64,000 nucleotides of DNA from Maribacter sp. ACAM166 (GTDB lineage Bacteria; Bacteroidota; Bacteroidia; Flavobacteriales; Flavobacteriaceae): the NCBI RefSeq assembly GCF_005771495.1, contig NZ_VAUW01000014.1, positions 34,353 through 98,352 on the forward strand. The letters run 5' to 3'. The first letter of the stretch is position 1, and each line of letters opens with the position of its first letter. The position numbers and the translations under genes were made by a program. The notes beneath the pieces were generated by a model. It made no database searches. It was not told the origin of the DNA and saw only the letters and a list, made by a program, of their open reading frames with translations. Below are positions 9,583-18,340 of the stretch, piece after piece.

Positions 9583-10437
9583 TTAATTCGAGTTTCTATT
9601 TTTAAGCTTCAAAAAAGCTTCTTGTAATCTATGCGTTACCGCTCCTATGTTATGATCGGTGTATAACGCATGGTCATCTATTTTTTGGATAGATACAATT
9701 TGCGTGCTCGTTCCGGCTAAAAATGCTTCATCAATAGTATGAATATGGTTTTTTGAAACAGGAGTTTCCTTAACTTCTATATTCAAGGATTGACAAAGTT
9801 CTAGAACTACCTGTCGAGTAATACCATTCAAAATGAACTCATTGGCCGGATGGGTATAAACCACATCCTTTTTTACAAAAAAGACATTACAGTGCGAAGC
9901 CTCTGTAAATACACCTTGTCGATGTAAAATAGTTTCAAAACAATCATGTTGCATTGCTTCCTCATTAAGCATGACATTTCCTAAAAGTGATGTCATTTTA
10001 ATATCGCAGCGTGACCATCTAAAATCATCTCTTGAAATAACCCTCGCATTTACTTTATTGATGTCTGGCAGTACTTTAGGTACAGCATACATCATTACCG
10101 TTGGTGTGATATCAGCAGGGTAGGAATGCTGTCTTGGAGCCACACCTCTAGTAATTTGAATATATAACATACAATCTTTACCCGTCAATTCTGTGGCGCT
10201 TAATACTTGGTTAATCGCAGGTGATAATTTATTGGTATCGTAATCTATATTTATTTTATTAAGTCCTTCCTGTAAACGATTAAGGTGGGCCTCTTCGTAA
10301 AAGAATTCACCCCCTATTTGCACCATGACTTCATAAATACCGTCACCAAAAATAAAACCACGATCAAAAACCGATACTTTAGCATCTTCCGGATTTACGA
10401 TGTTACCGTTTAAATAAACTTTTTTAGGATAATTCAT
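9583..10437 (-). CDS. Class IV aminotransferase, D-amino-acid type
   Basis: 284-residue PLP enzyme of fold type IV. The N-terminal motif DRGFIFGDGIYEV is diagnostic; the Schiff-base lysine is K147 in RCDIKMTSLLGNV, and phosphate-binding residues lie in GITRQVVLELC and GTSTQIV. The CDIK context and total length resemble D-alanine aminotransferase more than branched-chain aminotransferase, so D-Ala/D-Glu supply for peptidoglycan is the likely role. Substrate choice cannot be settled from sequence alone. The gene follows the TIM-barrel gene at 10441 with almost no gap, so both are probably cotranscribed. Confidence 0.8.
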   Translation of the reverse strand: MNYPKKVYLNGNIVNPEDAKVSVFDRGFIFGDGIYEVMVQIGGEFFYEEAHLNRLQEGLNKINIDYDTNKLSPAINQVLSATELTGKDCMLYIQITRGVAPRQHSYPADITPTVMMYAVPKVLPDINKVNARVISRDDFRWSRCDIKMTSLLGNVMLNEEAMQHDCFETILHRQGVFTEASHCNVFFVKKDVVYTHPANEFILNGITRQVVLELCQSLNIEVKETPVSKNHIHTIDEAFLAGTSTQIVSIQKIDDHALYTDHNIGAVTHRLQEAFLKLKNRNSN

Positions 10438-10440
10438 ATA

Positions 10441-11343
10441 TTACAGATATTGTTGAAGGTGTTTCTTAAAATATGTTGCGCTTTCAGCTATACTTTTCAT
10501 AGAATTTGTAGCGAAATTACCCCCTTGCTCTATATAGTAATACTGTAAGGCATCTTTATCAATCGAAGAAAGAAGACTTACATAATCGATTGACCCATTG
10601 CCCATTTCAGAATAGTCTCTAGTAACTTTATCCATATCCTTAATATGCCACATCACATAACGTCCAGGATTTTCAGCAATCAATTGTTTAATACGCTTCT
10701 CTGAAGAATGTTCTACCCAATACATATCCATTTGTAATTTAACCAAACTTGGTTCTGTGCCCGATAAAATAATATCATAACCTTGCTCACCGTTATGGTC
10801 GGTAAATTCAAAATCATGGTTATGATAGGCAAATTCTAATCCTGCCTGGTTTACCTGCTCCCCTATCTTGTTTAATTTATCGGTTAGTAACTTAAAGTTT
10901 TCTATATCTCGATATTCTGGAGCCAACCATGGCCATGTGATATACTTGCTTCCAATGGTATGCGAACCTTCTATACATTGATCAACATAACGTTCAAGTT
11001 CATCCATGGGTTTCATAAATTGACTTGAAAAATCATAATGTCCACTAGAAATAGTAAAATCTAAGTCCTCCAATACTTTTTTAAATTCTTTTGATTTTAT
11101 TCCGTAGTACGTATCATTGTCTCCATCATACCCATATATTTCTCCGTCTTCATACCCTAAACCTCTGGCATATTTAATACTTTCAATTGGGTTTTTTGCC
11201 ATTGCATCACGAATGGTAAATAACTGCAATCCCATTTTAAATTTAGATTTCAAAGGAAATATGGATAGTGGTAACATTGCGCTAGCAGTTAATGCACCTG
11301 TCTGTTTTAAAAATGTTCTACGAGTCGTGGGATTTATCATCAT
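10441..11343 (-). CDS. Tat-exported sugar-phosphate isomerase-like TIM barrel
   Basis: 301 residues from the MM start at 11343. The N-terminus has a twin-arginine signal (TTRRTFLKQTGALTAS). The rest is a xylose-isomerase-like TIM barrel: GLQLFTIRDAM opens the barrel, and metal ligands are suggested by HNHDFEF, MDMYWV, WHIKDMD and EQGG. Such Bacteroidota proteins act on sugars or inositols in the periplasm, often beside PQQ-type dehydrogenases, and one lies immediately upstream here. The substrate is unknown. Twelve extra codons reach an upstream ATG at 11379 but would precede the Tat motif with unusual residues. Confidence 0.8.
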   Translation of the reverse strand: MMINPTTRRTFLKQTGALTASAMLPLSIFPLKSKFKMGLQLFTIRDAMAKNPIESIKYARGLGYEDGEIYGYDGDNDTYYGIKSKEFKKVLEDLDFTISSGHYDFSSQFMKPMDELERYVDQCIEGSHTIGSKYITWPWLAPEYRDIENFKLLTDKLNKIGEQVNQAGLEFAYHNHDFEFTDHNGEQGYDIILSGTEPSLVKLQMDMYWVEHSSEKRIKQLIAENPGRYVMWHIKDMDKVTRDYSEMGNGSIDYVSLLSSIDKDALQYYYIEQGGNFATNSMKSIAESATYFKKHLQQYL

Positions 11344-11418
11344 TATATGAAGTGAAATTGAATAGTTCAATACTATCAAATATAAGGTTTGAAAGTGAAC
11401 TATAGAATTTTGAAACTA

Positions 11419-11448
11419 AAAAAAGCAGCTCCTTTGAGCTGCTTTTTT
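11419..11448 (-). terminator. Intrinsic terminator after sugar dehydrogenase gene
   Basis: A perfect 13-bp stem, AAAAAAGCAGCTC (11419-11431) and GAGCTGCTTTTTT (11436-11448), with a 4-nt loop, sits 18 bp past the stop codon of the 11467-12660 gene. Confidence 0.9.
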
Positions 11449-11466
11449 GGTTATATGAAATTGAAT

Positions 11467-12660
11467 TTATTGGATACTTGCAACCCTCGTATCGCTATAG
11501 GATACACGATAAATTGCATCACCGTAGTCATCTGATATGAGCATCGAACCATCTTTCAACAAAAGCATATCAACTGGTCTCCCAGAGGCTTCTTGAGTAG
11601 ATTCATTCAGCCAACCATCTATGAATGGCTCACTGCTTTCAACAGTACCATCTTTAATAGCTAGCATCATAATTCTATACCCAACCTTTTTACTTCGGTT
11701 CCAAGAACCATGTTCTGCGATAAATGCCTTTCCTTGATATTCGGAAGGGAACATAGTAGCTGTATAAAATTTAATACCTAATGGAGCAACATGCGCGCCT
11801 AATTGCAATGCGGGAGACACAAAATCGGAACAAGGATGCTCTTCACCAAACTCAGGGTCTTTTACAATGCCACCATGGCAATAGGGATAGCCAAAATGCT
11901 GACCTATTTCAGTTACATGATTTAATTCACAAGGTGGAATATCATCACCAAGCATGTCACGGCCATTGTCAGTAAACCACATTTCTTTAGTTTCAGGGTG
12001 CCAAGTAAAACCTACAGAATTTCGTACACCTTTTGCATAAATTTCACGGTTGCTACCATCTGGGTCCATTCTAGTAATTGTTGAAAAACGCTCATCTTCA
12101 TCAGTACGATTGCAAATATTACAGGGTGCTCCTACAGGTATATACAACTTATCATCAGGGCCAAAAGCAATATATTTCCATCCGTGGTGAAATTCCGTTG
12201 GATAGTCATCGTATATCAATTCTTTATTCAGCGTTTTACCCAACTGTTTCTCAATATTTGGATATTTCCATAAGCTACCAACTTGAGCAACATATAAATC
12301 ACCGTTTCTCATAGCAATCCCGTTTGGTACTTCCATAGTATCAAGAACGATTACATTATCTGCCTTAAAATCACCATCTGTATCTTGAATAGCATAAACA
12401 GTGTTTTCTGTTCGGGTACCAACGAATAGCGTTCCATTATCACCCATAGCCATAGAACGAGCACCATCTACTCCTCTAGCATAAACTTCAATTTTAAAAC
12501 CTTCGGGCAAATTAAGCTCCAATAAAGCAAGATCAGTACTGTCCATGGGCACCTTCTCTTCCATATTTTCAGCTGCCTTATTTTTTTGATTCTCTTTACA
12601 GGATATAATTGAAATAGCCATAGCAAAAATCATGGATAATTTATAAAATGAAATTTTCAT
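11467..12660 (-). CDS. PQQ-type sugar/sorbosone dehydrogenase lipoprotein
   Basis: 397 residues starting MKISFYKLSMIF at 12660. A lipoprotein signal ends in SIISC (Cys about residue 21), followed by charged linker KENQKNKAAE. The remainder is a six-bladed propeller of the soluble glucose dehydrogenase/sorbosone dehydrogenase family: NLPEGFKIEVYARGVDGARSM, a cysteine pair in GAPCNICNRTD, the core GVRNSVGFTWHPET, WFTDNGRDMLGDD and AEHGSWNRSKKVGYRI. These match quinoprotein glucose-dehydrogenase-B-type enzymes that oxidise sugars at the cell surface. PQQ synthesis genes are absent from the window, so the cofactor may be scavenged. A TIM-barrel isomerase gene follows after a terminator. Confidence 0.85.
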   Translation of the reverse strand: MKISFYKLSMIFAMAISIISCKENQKNKAAENMEEKVPMDSTDLALLELNLPEGFKIEVYARGVDGARSMAMGDNGTLFVGTRTENTVYAIQDTDGDFKADNVIVLDTMEVPNGIAMRNGDLYVAQVGSLWKYPNIEKQLGKTLNKELIYDDYPTEFHHGWKYIAFGPDDKLYIPVGAPCNICNRTDEDERFSTITRMDPDGSNREIYAKGVRNSVGFTWHPETKEMWFTDNGRDMLGDDIPPCELNHVTEIGQHFGYPYCHGGIVKDPEFGEEHPCSDFVSPALQLGAHVAPLGIKFYTATMFPSEYQGKAFIAEHGSWNRSKKVGYRIMMLAIKDGTVESSEPFIDGWLNESTQEASGRPVDMLLLKDGSMLISDDYGDAIYRVSYSDTRVASIQ

Positions 12661-12782
12661 ATTCAATATATTAAATTTTTCACGAAGATACACAAGAACG
12701 GTTAGTCTTAAACTTTCAAAACCTGTGATTTAGTAACCAAGTAATGGGCTTTACTAAAGTTGGAAGGCAAAATCAATATCAA

Positions 12783-12818
12783 AAAAGCCAAATACTAGCT
12801 TTAATAGATTTGGCTTTT
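12783..12818 (-). terminator. Intrinsic terminator after NAD(P)-binding protein gene
   Basis: AAAAGCCAAAT (12783-12793) pairs perfectly with ATTTGGCTTTT (12808-12818). The 14-nt loop can extend the stem by CTA/TAG. Minus-strand transcripts from the gene ending at 12881 would end here. Confidence 0.8.
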
Positions 12819-12880
12819 AATTTTACGAATTTAATCTAATCTTTGATTTCAAAGTATAGTTAAAACTAGTGCAAGCATTA

Positions 12881-13513
12881 TTATGCTGAAACTTCATCCA
12901 TAGCCTTACCTATAAGCATTTCACCTTGTATTATTTCAAAAGTCTTATTTTTCGCAGTATCGTCGTGTAGAGCGCGCACCAAAGTTTGGGCTACATCATC
13001 TCGTGTAATCGATCCTTGTTCCCCCAATTTCGATTGTAGTTTTATTTTCCCAGTTCCTGCATCATTGGTTAACGTTCCTGGTCTTACAATGGCATATGTT
13101 AAACCTGATGATTTTAAATATTCATCCGCATTGTGTTTAGCCTCCATATAGTCCTCTAAATCCTCCACAGCTTTCGGATTATCAGCTCCCATTGAACTAA
13201 GCATCACAAATTTTTTAATCATTGCTTTATTAGCTGCATCCATTAGCCTTTTGGCACCTTCTTGGTCTACTTCTACTACTTTTTCACCTCCTGAGCCTGC
13301 GGCAAAAATTAACTTGTCTATATTTTCTACAGCATGTGACAAATCTTTCTCCAAATCACCTAATACCGTACGAATATTATCCTTTTTAAATTGTTCCTGT
13401 TGTTCTTTAGTACGAACCATGGCTACAGGAGTGAAATATTGTGAAGCCTTTAGAAGATTAATAATTTTTTTTCCTGTGGTACCATTTGCACCAGCTACTA
13501 ATACATTTTCCAT
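12881..13513 (-). CDS. NAD(P)-binding atypical SDR, NmrA-like
   Basis: 210 residues with the N-terminal nucleotide-binding motif GANGTTGKKI (8-17), a second-strand residue pattern VRTKEQQ, the FAAGSGGE loop and MLSSMGADNP in place of a classical YxxxK active site. This fits the atypical SDR_a5/YhfK group, which are often redox sensors or reductases of unknown substrate. It is transcribed with the same polarity as the OsmC and Old Yellow Enzyme genes that follow, suggesting a redox- or electrophile-stress neighbourhood, although each has its own terminator-like structure. Confidence 0.8.
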   Translation of the reverse strand: MENVLVAGANGTTGKKIINLLKASQYFTPVAMVRTKEQQEQFKKDNIRTVLGDLEKDLSHAVENIDKLIFAAGSGGEKVVEVDQEGAKRLMDAANKAMIKKFVMLSSMGADNPKAVEDLEDYMEAKHNADEYLKSSGLTYAIVRPGTLTNDAGTGKIKLQSKLGEQGSITRDDVAQTLVRALHDDTAKNKTFEIIQGEMLIGKAMDEVSA

Positions 13514-13692
13514 TGTCTTATAATTTTAATACAAGGTCTTACTAAAGTACGCTTCTATTTAATGCGTATCCTTTATTTATTGACGTAAAACGTAAACGAT
13601 GTATACGACATGATTGATTTTCAATTTGTGAAATCAATTCAGCATTATAAAGTTGATTTAAGGAGCTATTGTCTACTGTACTTAAAAGTAAA

Positions 13693-13712
13693 AGCGGCCC
13701 AATTGGGCCGCT
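13693..13712 (-). terminator. Intrinsic terminator after osmC
   Basis: AGCGGCCC (13693-13700) pairs with GGGCCGCT (13705-13712) around an AATT loop. Read on the minus strand the stem is followed by TTTTACTTTT. It is 29 bp past the OsmC stop codon. Confidence 0.8.
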
Positions 13713-13740
13713 AATTATACCAAATACTTATAATAAATTC

Positions 13741-14157
13741 TTAAGAAAGGCTGGTGTTCAACTCTATTTCAGTGTTCAATAATTTTGAAATCGGACAAAC
13801 TTCTTTTGCTTTTTGAGCTATTTTTTTAAACTCTTCAACGTCTATATTAGGCACATCTCCTTTTAAGTTTAAAGTCACCTTTACGATTTCCCCATCCTTA
13901 AATGCAACTTCGGCATCGACATCTAAAGTTGTTGGTGTATACCCTTCTTCCCCTAATAAAAAGCTTAATTGCATTGAAAAACATCCGGCATGTGCTGCCC
14001 CAATTAATTCTTCTGGGTTTGTGCCTTTTCCATCCTCAAATCTAGTATTGAATGAATATGCAGTGTCTTGTAAAACAGTGCTTTCGGTAGTTAACGTTCC
14101 TTTTCCTTCTTTACCACTACCTTTCCATTGTGCTTTTGCATTTCTTGTAAAATTCAT
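13741..14157 (-). CDS. osmC: OsmC-type thiol peroxidase
   Basis: 138-residue OsmC/Ohr-family peroxidase that reduces organic hydroperoxides. Peroxidatic Cys59 is in HAGCFSM and resolving Cys121 in EVCPISK, both in canonical contexts; Glu50 in NPEELI completes the active-site set. The length is normal. It is directly downstream of the alkene reductase gene on the same strand with a 70-bp gap. Confidence 0.9.
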   Translation of the reverse strand: MNFTRNAKAQWKGSGKEGKGTLTTESTVLQDTAYSFNTRFEDGKGTNPEELIGAAHAGCFSMQLSFLLGEEGYTPTTLDVDAEVAFKDGEIVKVTLNLKGDVPNIDVEEFKKIAQKAKEVCPISKLLNTEIELNTSLS

Positions 14158-14227
14158 AAGTCTATATTTTTTAATATTAGTATTTAATTATGTTTACTAC
14201 AGCGATTTTCTACTTCTTCAATTAACC

Positions 14228-15337
14228 CTAAGCAAGTTGCTCTTTTTTATTAAAAGTAGGATAATCTAAATAGCCTTCTTTGCCCGGTGTATAAAAGGTG
14301 TCATTATCCCATTCTGCTATGTCATAGCCATGTTCAAAGCGCTCCACTAAATCCGGATTTGAAATATAGAGCTTCCCATAAGCTACCAAATCAGCATCGC
14401 CAGATTCAATGACCTTATTACCTGATTCTTGATCAAAGCTTGCATTTATCATTAAAGTACCCTTATAAAGAGGTCTAAAATGTTTTGCAATATGTTCTAC
14501 GGCATAAGGAATAGTGGATACATCTGTAAAAGGCTCCGATAAATGAATGTACGCTAAATCATAATCATTCAATTTTTTAATGATGTATTCAAAAGTAGGA
14601 ATTGTCTTTTCATCCATAGTGATTCCGAATAAACCATCTAAGGATGGATTAAATCGTGCACCTATTTTTTGCTGGGGAATAACCTTTTTCATAGCATCTA
14701 GAACTTCAAAAAAGAAGCGAGCTCTATTTTCAATGCTTCCACCATACTCATCAGTTCTTGTGTTTGAAGTACCATTAAAGAATTGATGAAACAAATACCC
14801 GTTGGATGAATGTATTTCTACACCGTCAAACCCTGCTTCTACTGCATTTTTGGCTGCATTTGTGAAATCTTCTATTGTCGTTTTTATTTCGTCCTTGGTC
14901 ATAGCCTTAGGCGTGACAGTATCCTTAAAACCTTCAGGAGTATACGATTGCGCATTAGGATTAATGGCTGATGGTGCCAAAGGCAATTCACCGGCATGAA
15001 AATCTGGATGTGACATACGCCCAACATGCCATAATTGAATGAAAATTTCACCACCTTTTTTATGAACCTCTTTTGTAACTTTCTTCCACCCTTCAACTTG
15101 AGCTTTAGAATGAATACCAGGTGTATTCACGTAACCCACTGCGTCATTTGATACTTGAGAACCTTCGGTTATAATCAATCCTGCCGAAGCTCTTTGACCG
15201 TAATATTCGACATGAAGTTCTTCTACTGGTTTGTGTTCAGCATTTACGGCACGACTACGCGTCATTGGTGCCATAACAACACGATTTTTTAATTGTATAT
15301 TTTTATGAAACGGAGTTAACAATGCTTGTGTACTCAT
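14228..15337 (-). CDS. Old Yellow Enzyme alkene reductase
   Basis: 369-residue FMN-dependent ene-reductase (NemA/OYE). FMN-binding start VVMAPMTRSRA, substrate-binding His176 and Asn179 with the proton donor Tyr181 in IHSSNGY, RFNPSLDG region and C-terminal phosphate loop YGKLYISNPDLVERF are all present. It reduces activated C=C bonds of electrophiles such as enals, N-ethylmaleimide or nitrate esters. Its neighbours (OsmC, NmrA-like) support a detoxification role by context only. Confidence 0.9.
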   Translation of the reverse strand: MSTQALLTPFHKNIQLKNRVVMAPMTRSRAVNAEHKPVEELHVEYYGQRASAGLIITEGSQVSNDAVGYVNTPGIHSKAQVEGWKKVTKEVHKKGGEIFIQLWHVGRMSHPDFHAGELPLAPSAINPNAQSYTPEGFKDTVTPKAMTKDEIKTTIEDFTNAAKNAVEAGFDGVEIHSSNGYLFHQFFNGTSNTRTDEYGGSIENRARFFFEVLDAMKKVIPQQKIGARFNPSLDGLFGITMDEKTIPTFEYIIKKLNDYDLAYIHLSEPFTDVSTIPYAVEHIAKHFRPLYKGTLMINASFDQESGNKVIESGDADLVAYGKLYISNPDLVERFEHGYDIAEWDNDTFYTPGKEGYLDYPTFNKKEQLA

Positions 15338-15488
15338 ATATGGTATTTTTAAACTGTTTTATTATTTAAAACAAAGATTAAACAATTAAAGCTCAATTAT
15401 TAACTCGTCTAGTTAAAACATTGTTATAAATGCAAAAAGGGTATGAAGCAAAGTGAATTTTAGTATACCCGAATAAATGGTGAGAATT

Positions 15489-15636
15489 TTAAAGGTACCT
15501 TATTATAATAGCTGCGCCAGCAAAGTCAAAATTACAGTCATTTTTAACACTGATAGGGCTAACGCTGATTACACCTCTGTTATTTCCATTGGCATCTGAA
15601 ATGAAAACTCTTCTTGGAAATATACTAACGTTTTTA
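15489..15636 (-). pseudogene. Possible 3' remnant of a secreted protein gene
   Basis: The 627-bp gap between 15338 and 15964 contains no intact gene. On the minus strand one frame carries about 48 sense codons without a start, reading FISDANGNNRGVISVSP and then FDFAGAAIIIRYL before TAA at 15489-15491. Upstream in this frame there is a stop. The composition is protein-like, but no family can be named. The rest of the gap is AT-rich. TATTTTTG at 15913-15920 may be a -7 element for the receptor gene, but no -33 element fits. Confidence 0.3.
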
Positions 15637-15964
15637 TTTTAATGTATAACAGTGAATCATGGTCCTACAAGTTGCGAAAGTCTGCCGCTTAAAGGTGTAG
15701 AGATATCAATAATTTTTCAATGGCCTAGACATAGATACCTTAGAAATATAATTGAAAAGCACCTCTAAATCATGATTGTTGGTCTTAATGTGTTTTTTTA
15801 ATATAGGGCAACAAATAACATATACTCTATATATTCTGTAGGATGAGTAATTAATTGTTCAGTGCGAATATTCGTATATTTAATTCTTTTTTATTTTTAT
15901 AAAACCATCTCTTATTTTTGTCGTAAGTACTATCAAAAACATTCATCAACTTAATTTTTATTTT

Positions 15965-18217
15965 ATGTATTATAGCTGTAAGGGTGCTTTAAGACTGCTA
16001 ACAGGATTTTTTTTGGTCTTCTTTACCCAATCAATAAATGTTCAAAACCTGAAAGGTGTTGTGACAGATGAGAGTCTTATTCCTTTAGAAAATGTTGGTA
16101 TTTTCAATCAAACTACGGGGCAACATAGCCACACCAATTTATCAGGTCTTTTTTCACTACCCGTTACACAGGTTAACGATTCAATTTATTTCTCCAATTT
16201 AGGCTTCAAAACTTTTATTTTAGTTGTTGACGAAAATCACCTCACTGATGGCATTAATATTCCGTTACAAGAATCAAGTATTAATCTAGATCAAGTGGTA
16301 GTATTATCAAAAGTAGATGCTATGAGTAGAATTGTTAATGTAGATGTTCAAAGAGACCCTGTTAAATCATCACAAGAAATTTTGCGTAAAGTACCTGGAT
16401 TACTTATAGGACAACATGCAGGCGGAGGAAAGGCAGAACAGATTTTTTTAAGAGGCTTTGATGTTGATCATGGAACAGATGTTGCGATTAGTGTAGATGG
16501 TATGCCAGTAAACATGGTGTCTCATGCGCATGGGCAAGGCTATGCAGATTTACATTTCGTCATTCCGGAGACTATTGATAATATAAATTTTGGAAAAGGT
16601 CCCTATTATGCAGATAAAGGGAATTTTAATACTGCTGGATTTGTAGATTTACGTCTTAAAAAAAATATTGATAAAAGCATGGTTTCTTATGAAACCGGCC
16701 AATTCAATACCAATAGGTTTGTTGGTCTTTTTACTATCTTAGAAACAGGTAAGAGCAACGCTTATATCGCGTCTGAATTATATTTGACCGATGGTCCATT
16801 TGAATCTCCTCAAAATTTCAACCGTATCAACCTTTTAGGTCGTTATCATTATAAGGATATTGGTAAAGAGGAGCTGACCCTTACCGCCTCTCATTTTCAA
16901 AGTAAGTGGGATGCATCTGGGCAGATACCACAACGGGCAATAGATCAAAATATAATCGGTCGTTTTGGAGCTATTGACGATACTGAAGGTGGTCAAACTA
17001 GTAGAACGAATGTAATGGTAAATCATACGGCATTTTTAGGAAGTGATCAATTGCTAAAAACTAGAGCATTTATAAGCAAGTATGATTTCGAGTTATTTTC
17101 AAATTTCACCTTCTTTTTAGAAGACCCTGTAAATGGCGATCAAATACGCCAGTTTGAAGATAGAACTGTTATGGGAGCAGAAACTGTTTTTGAGCAAATA
17201 GATATATCGGTAGGTACAGATGACCGTTTAAAATATTCTGGAGGTTTTGGTTTTAGAAATGATAATGTTGATAATATTTCTCTAGCTCATACCTTAAATA
17301 GAAAGACAGTATTGGAACAATATGCTTTAGGAAATGTAGATGAAACCAATATATATAGTTTTGTGGATGCAGAATATATAACAGGCAATTGGACTTTTAA
17401 TCCTTCGGTTCGTTTAGATTATTTTAAGTTCGATTATGAAAATCTTTTGTCGGCAACCTATGACAATAAAAGTGAAAGTAAAACTATCGTTAGCCCAAAA
17501 CTAAATACACTGTATACCTTAAATAGAAACTGGCAGTTATTTTTGAAAACAGGTATAGGGTTTCATTCTAATGATGCCCGTGTAGTTACGGCTAATGAAG
17601 GCAGGGATATTTTACCAAAAGCCTATGGTGTTGATGTTGGTACCATTGTAAAACCGATTGATAAACTTGTGCTTAACGCTACCTTATGGGCGTTGTATTT
17701 GGATCAAGAATTTGTTTATGTTGGTGATGCTGGTATCGTAGAGCCAAGTGGAAAAACCAGAAGATTAGGGGTAGAACTTGGTGCGCGATATCAAGTATGG
17801 GATTGGTTGTATGTATATAGTGATATAAACTATACGTACGGTAGAAGTACCGAAGAAAATGAAGAGCAAGATTATATTCCACTAGCACCTGATTTTACAG
17901 CTGTAGGCGGAATATCGGTAACTGAAATTGGAAATTTTTCAGGAGCATTAAATTATAGATACTTAGGTGATAGGGCTGCTAATGAAAATAATAGTATTAC
18001 GGCAGATGGTTATTTCGTTACAGATTTCAATATTGATTATACGTACAAAAATTGGACTGTTGGCGTAATCGTTGAAAACCTACTTGACACTAAATGGAAT
18101 GAAACTCAATTTGCTACTGAAAGTAGATTATTCAATGAAACTGCTTCTGTAGAAGAAATTCATTTTACACCGGGAACGCCATTTTATTTTAGAGGCAAGA
18201 TATCCGTTCAATTTTAA
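15965..18217 (+). CDS. TonB-dependent outer-membrane receptor
   Basis: 750 residues. A signal peptide (about 1-26) precedes a carboxypeptidase-regulatory-like domain (28-105; LKGVVTDESLIPLENV). The plug domain (about 120-230) has LRGFDVDHGTD and an unusual histidine-rich stretch, MVSHAHGQGYADLH. A 22-strand barrel follows, ending in the aromatic terminus FRGKISVQF. Receptors of this type import siderophores, metals, cobalamin or glycans across the outer membrane. No SusD partner is nearby, so a glycan PUL is unlikely. The His-rich plug suggests metal or metal-chelate uptake, which is an inference. A DUF5916 gene follows 123 bp downstream. Confidence 0.9.
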   Translation: MYYSCKGALRLLTGFFLVFFTQSINVQNLKGVVTDESLIPLENVGIFNQTTGQHSHTNLSGLFSLPVTQVNDSIYFSNLGFKTFILVVDENHLTDGINIPLQESSINLDQVVVLSKVDAMSRIVNVDVQRDPVKSSQEILRKVPGLLIGQHAGGGKAEQIFLRGFDVDHGTDVAISVDGMPVNMVSHAHGQGYADLHFVIPETIDNINFGKGPYYADKGNFNTAGFVDLRLKKNIDKSMVSYETGQFNTNRFVGLFTILETGKSNAYIASELYLTDGPFESPQNFNRINLLGRYHYKDIGKEELTLTASHFQSKWDASGQIPQRAIDQNIIGRFGAIDDTEGGQTSRTNVMVNHTAFLGSDQLLKTRAFISKYDFELFSNFTFFLEDPVNGDQIRQFEDRTVMGAETVFEQIDISVGTDDRLKYSGGFGFRNDNVDNISLAHTLNRKTVLEQYALGNVDETNIYSFVDAEYITGNWTFNPSVRLDYFKFDYENLLSATYDNKSESKTIVSPKLNTLYTLNRNWQLFLKTGIGFHSNDARVVTANEGRDILPKAYGVDVGTIVKPIDKLVLNATLWALYLDQEFVYVGDAGIVEPSGKTRRLGVELGARYQVWDWLYVYSDINYTYGRSTEENEEQDYIPLAPDFTAVGGISVTEIGNFSGALNYRYLGDRAANENNSITADGYFVTDFNIDYTYKNWTVGVIVENLLDTKWNETQFATESRLFNETASVEEIHFTPGTPFYFRGKISVQF

Positions 18218-18340
18218 CTGTTAAATTTATTTAATTAGACATAAAGAAAAGGTTACATCATATTCTTTGGATTAAAGTGTAGGTGATGATTAGTATTAAT
18301 TACTTTTTAAGTAAGTTGCATCTTTTTAAATTTAAAACAG

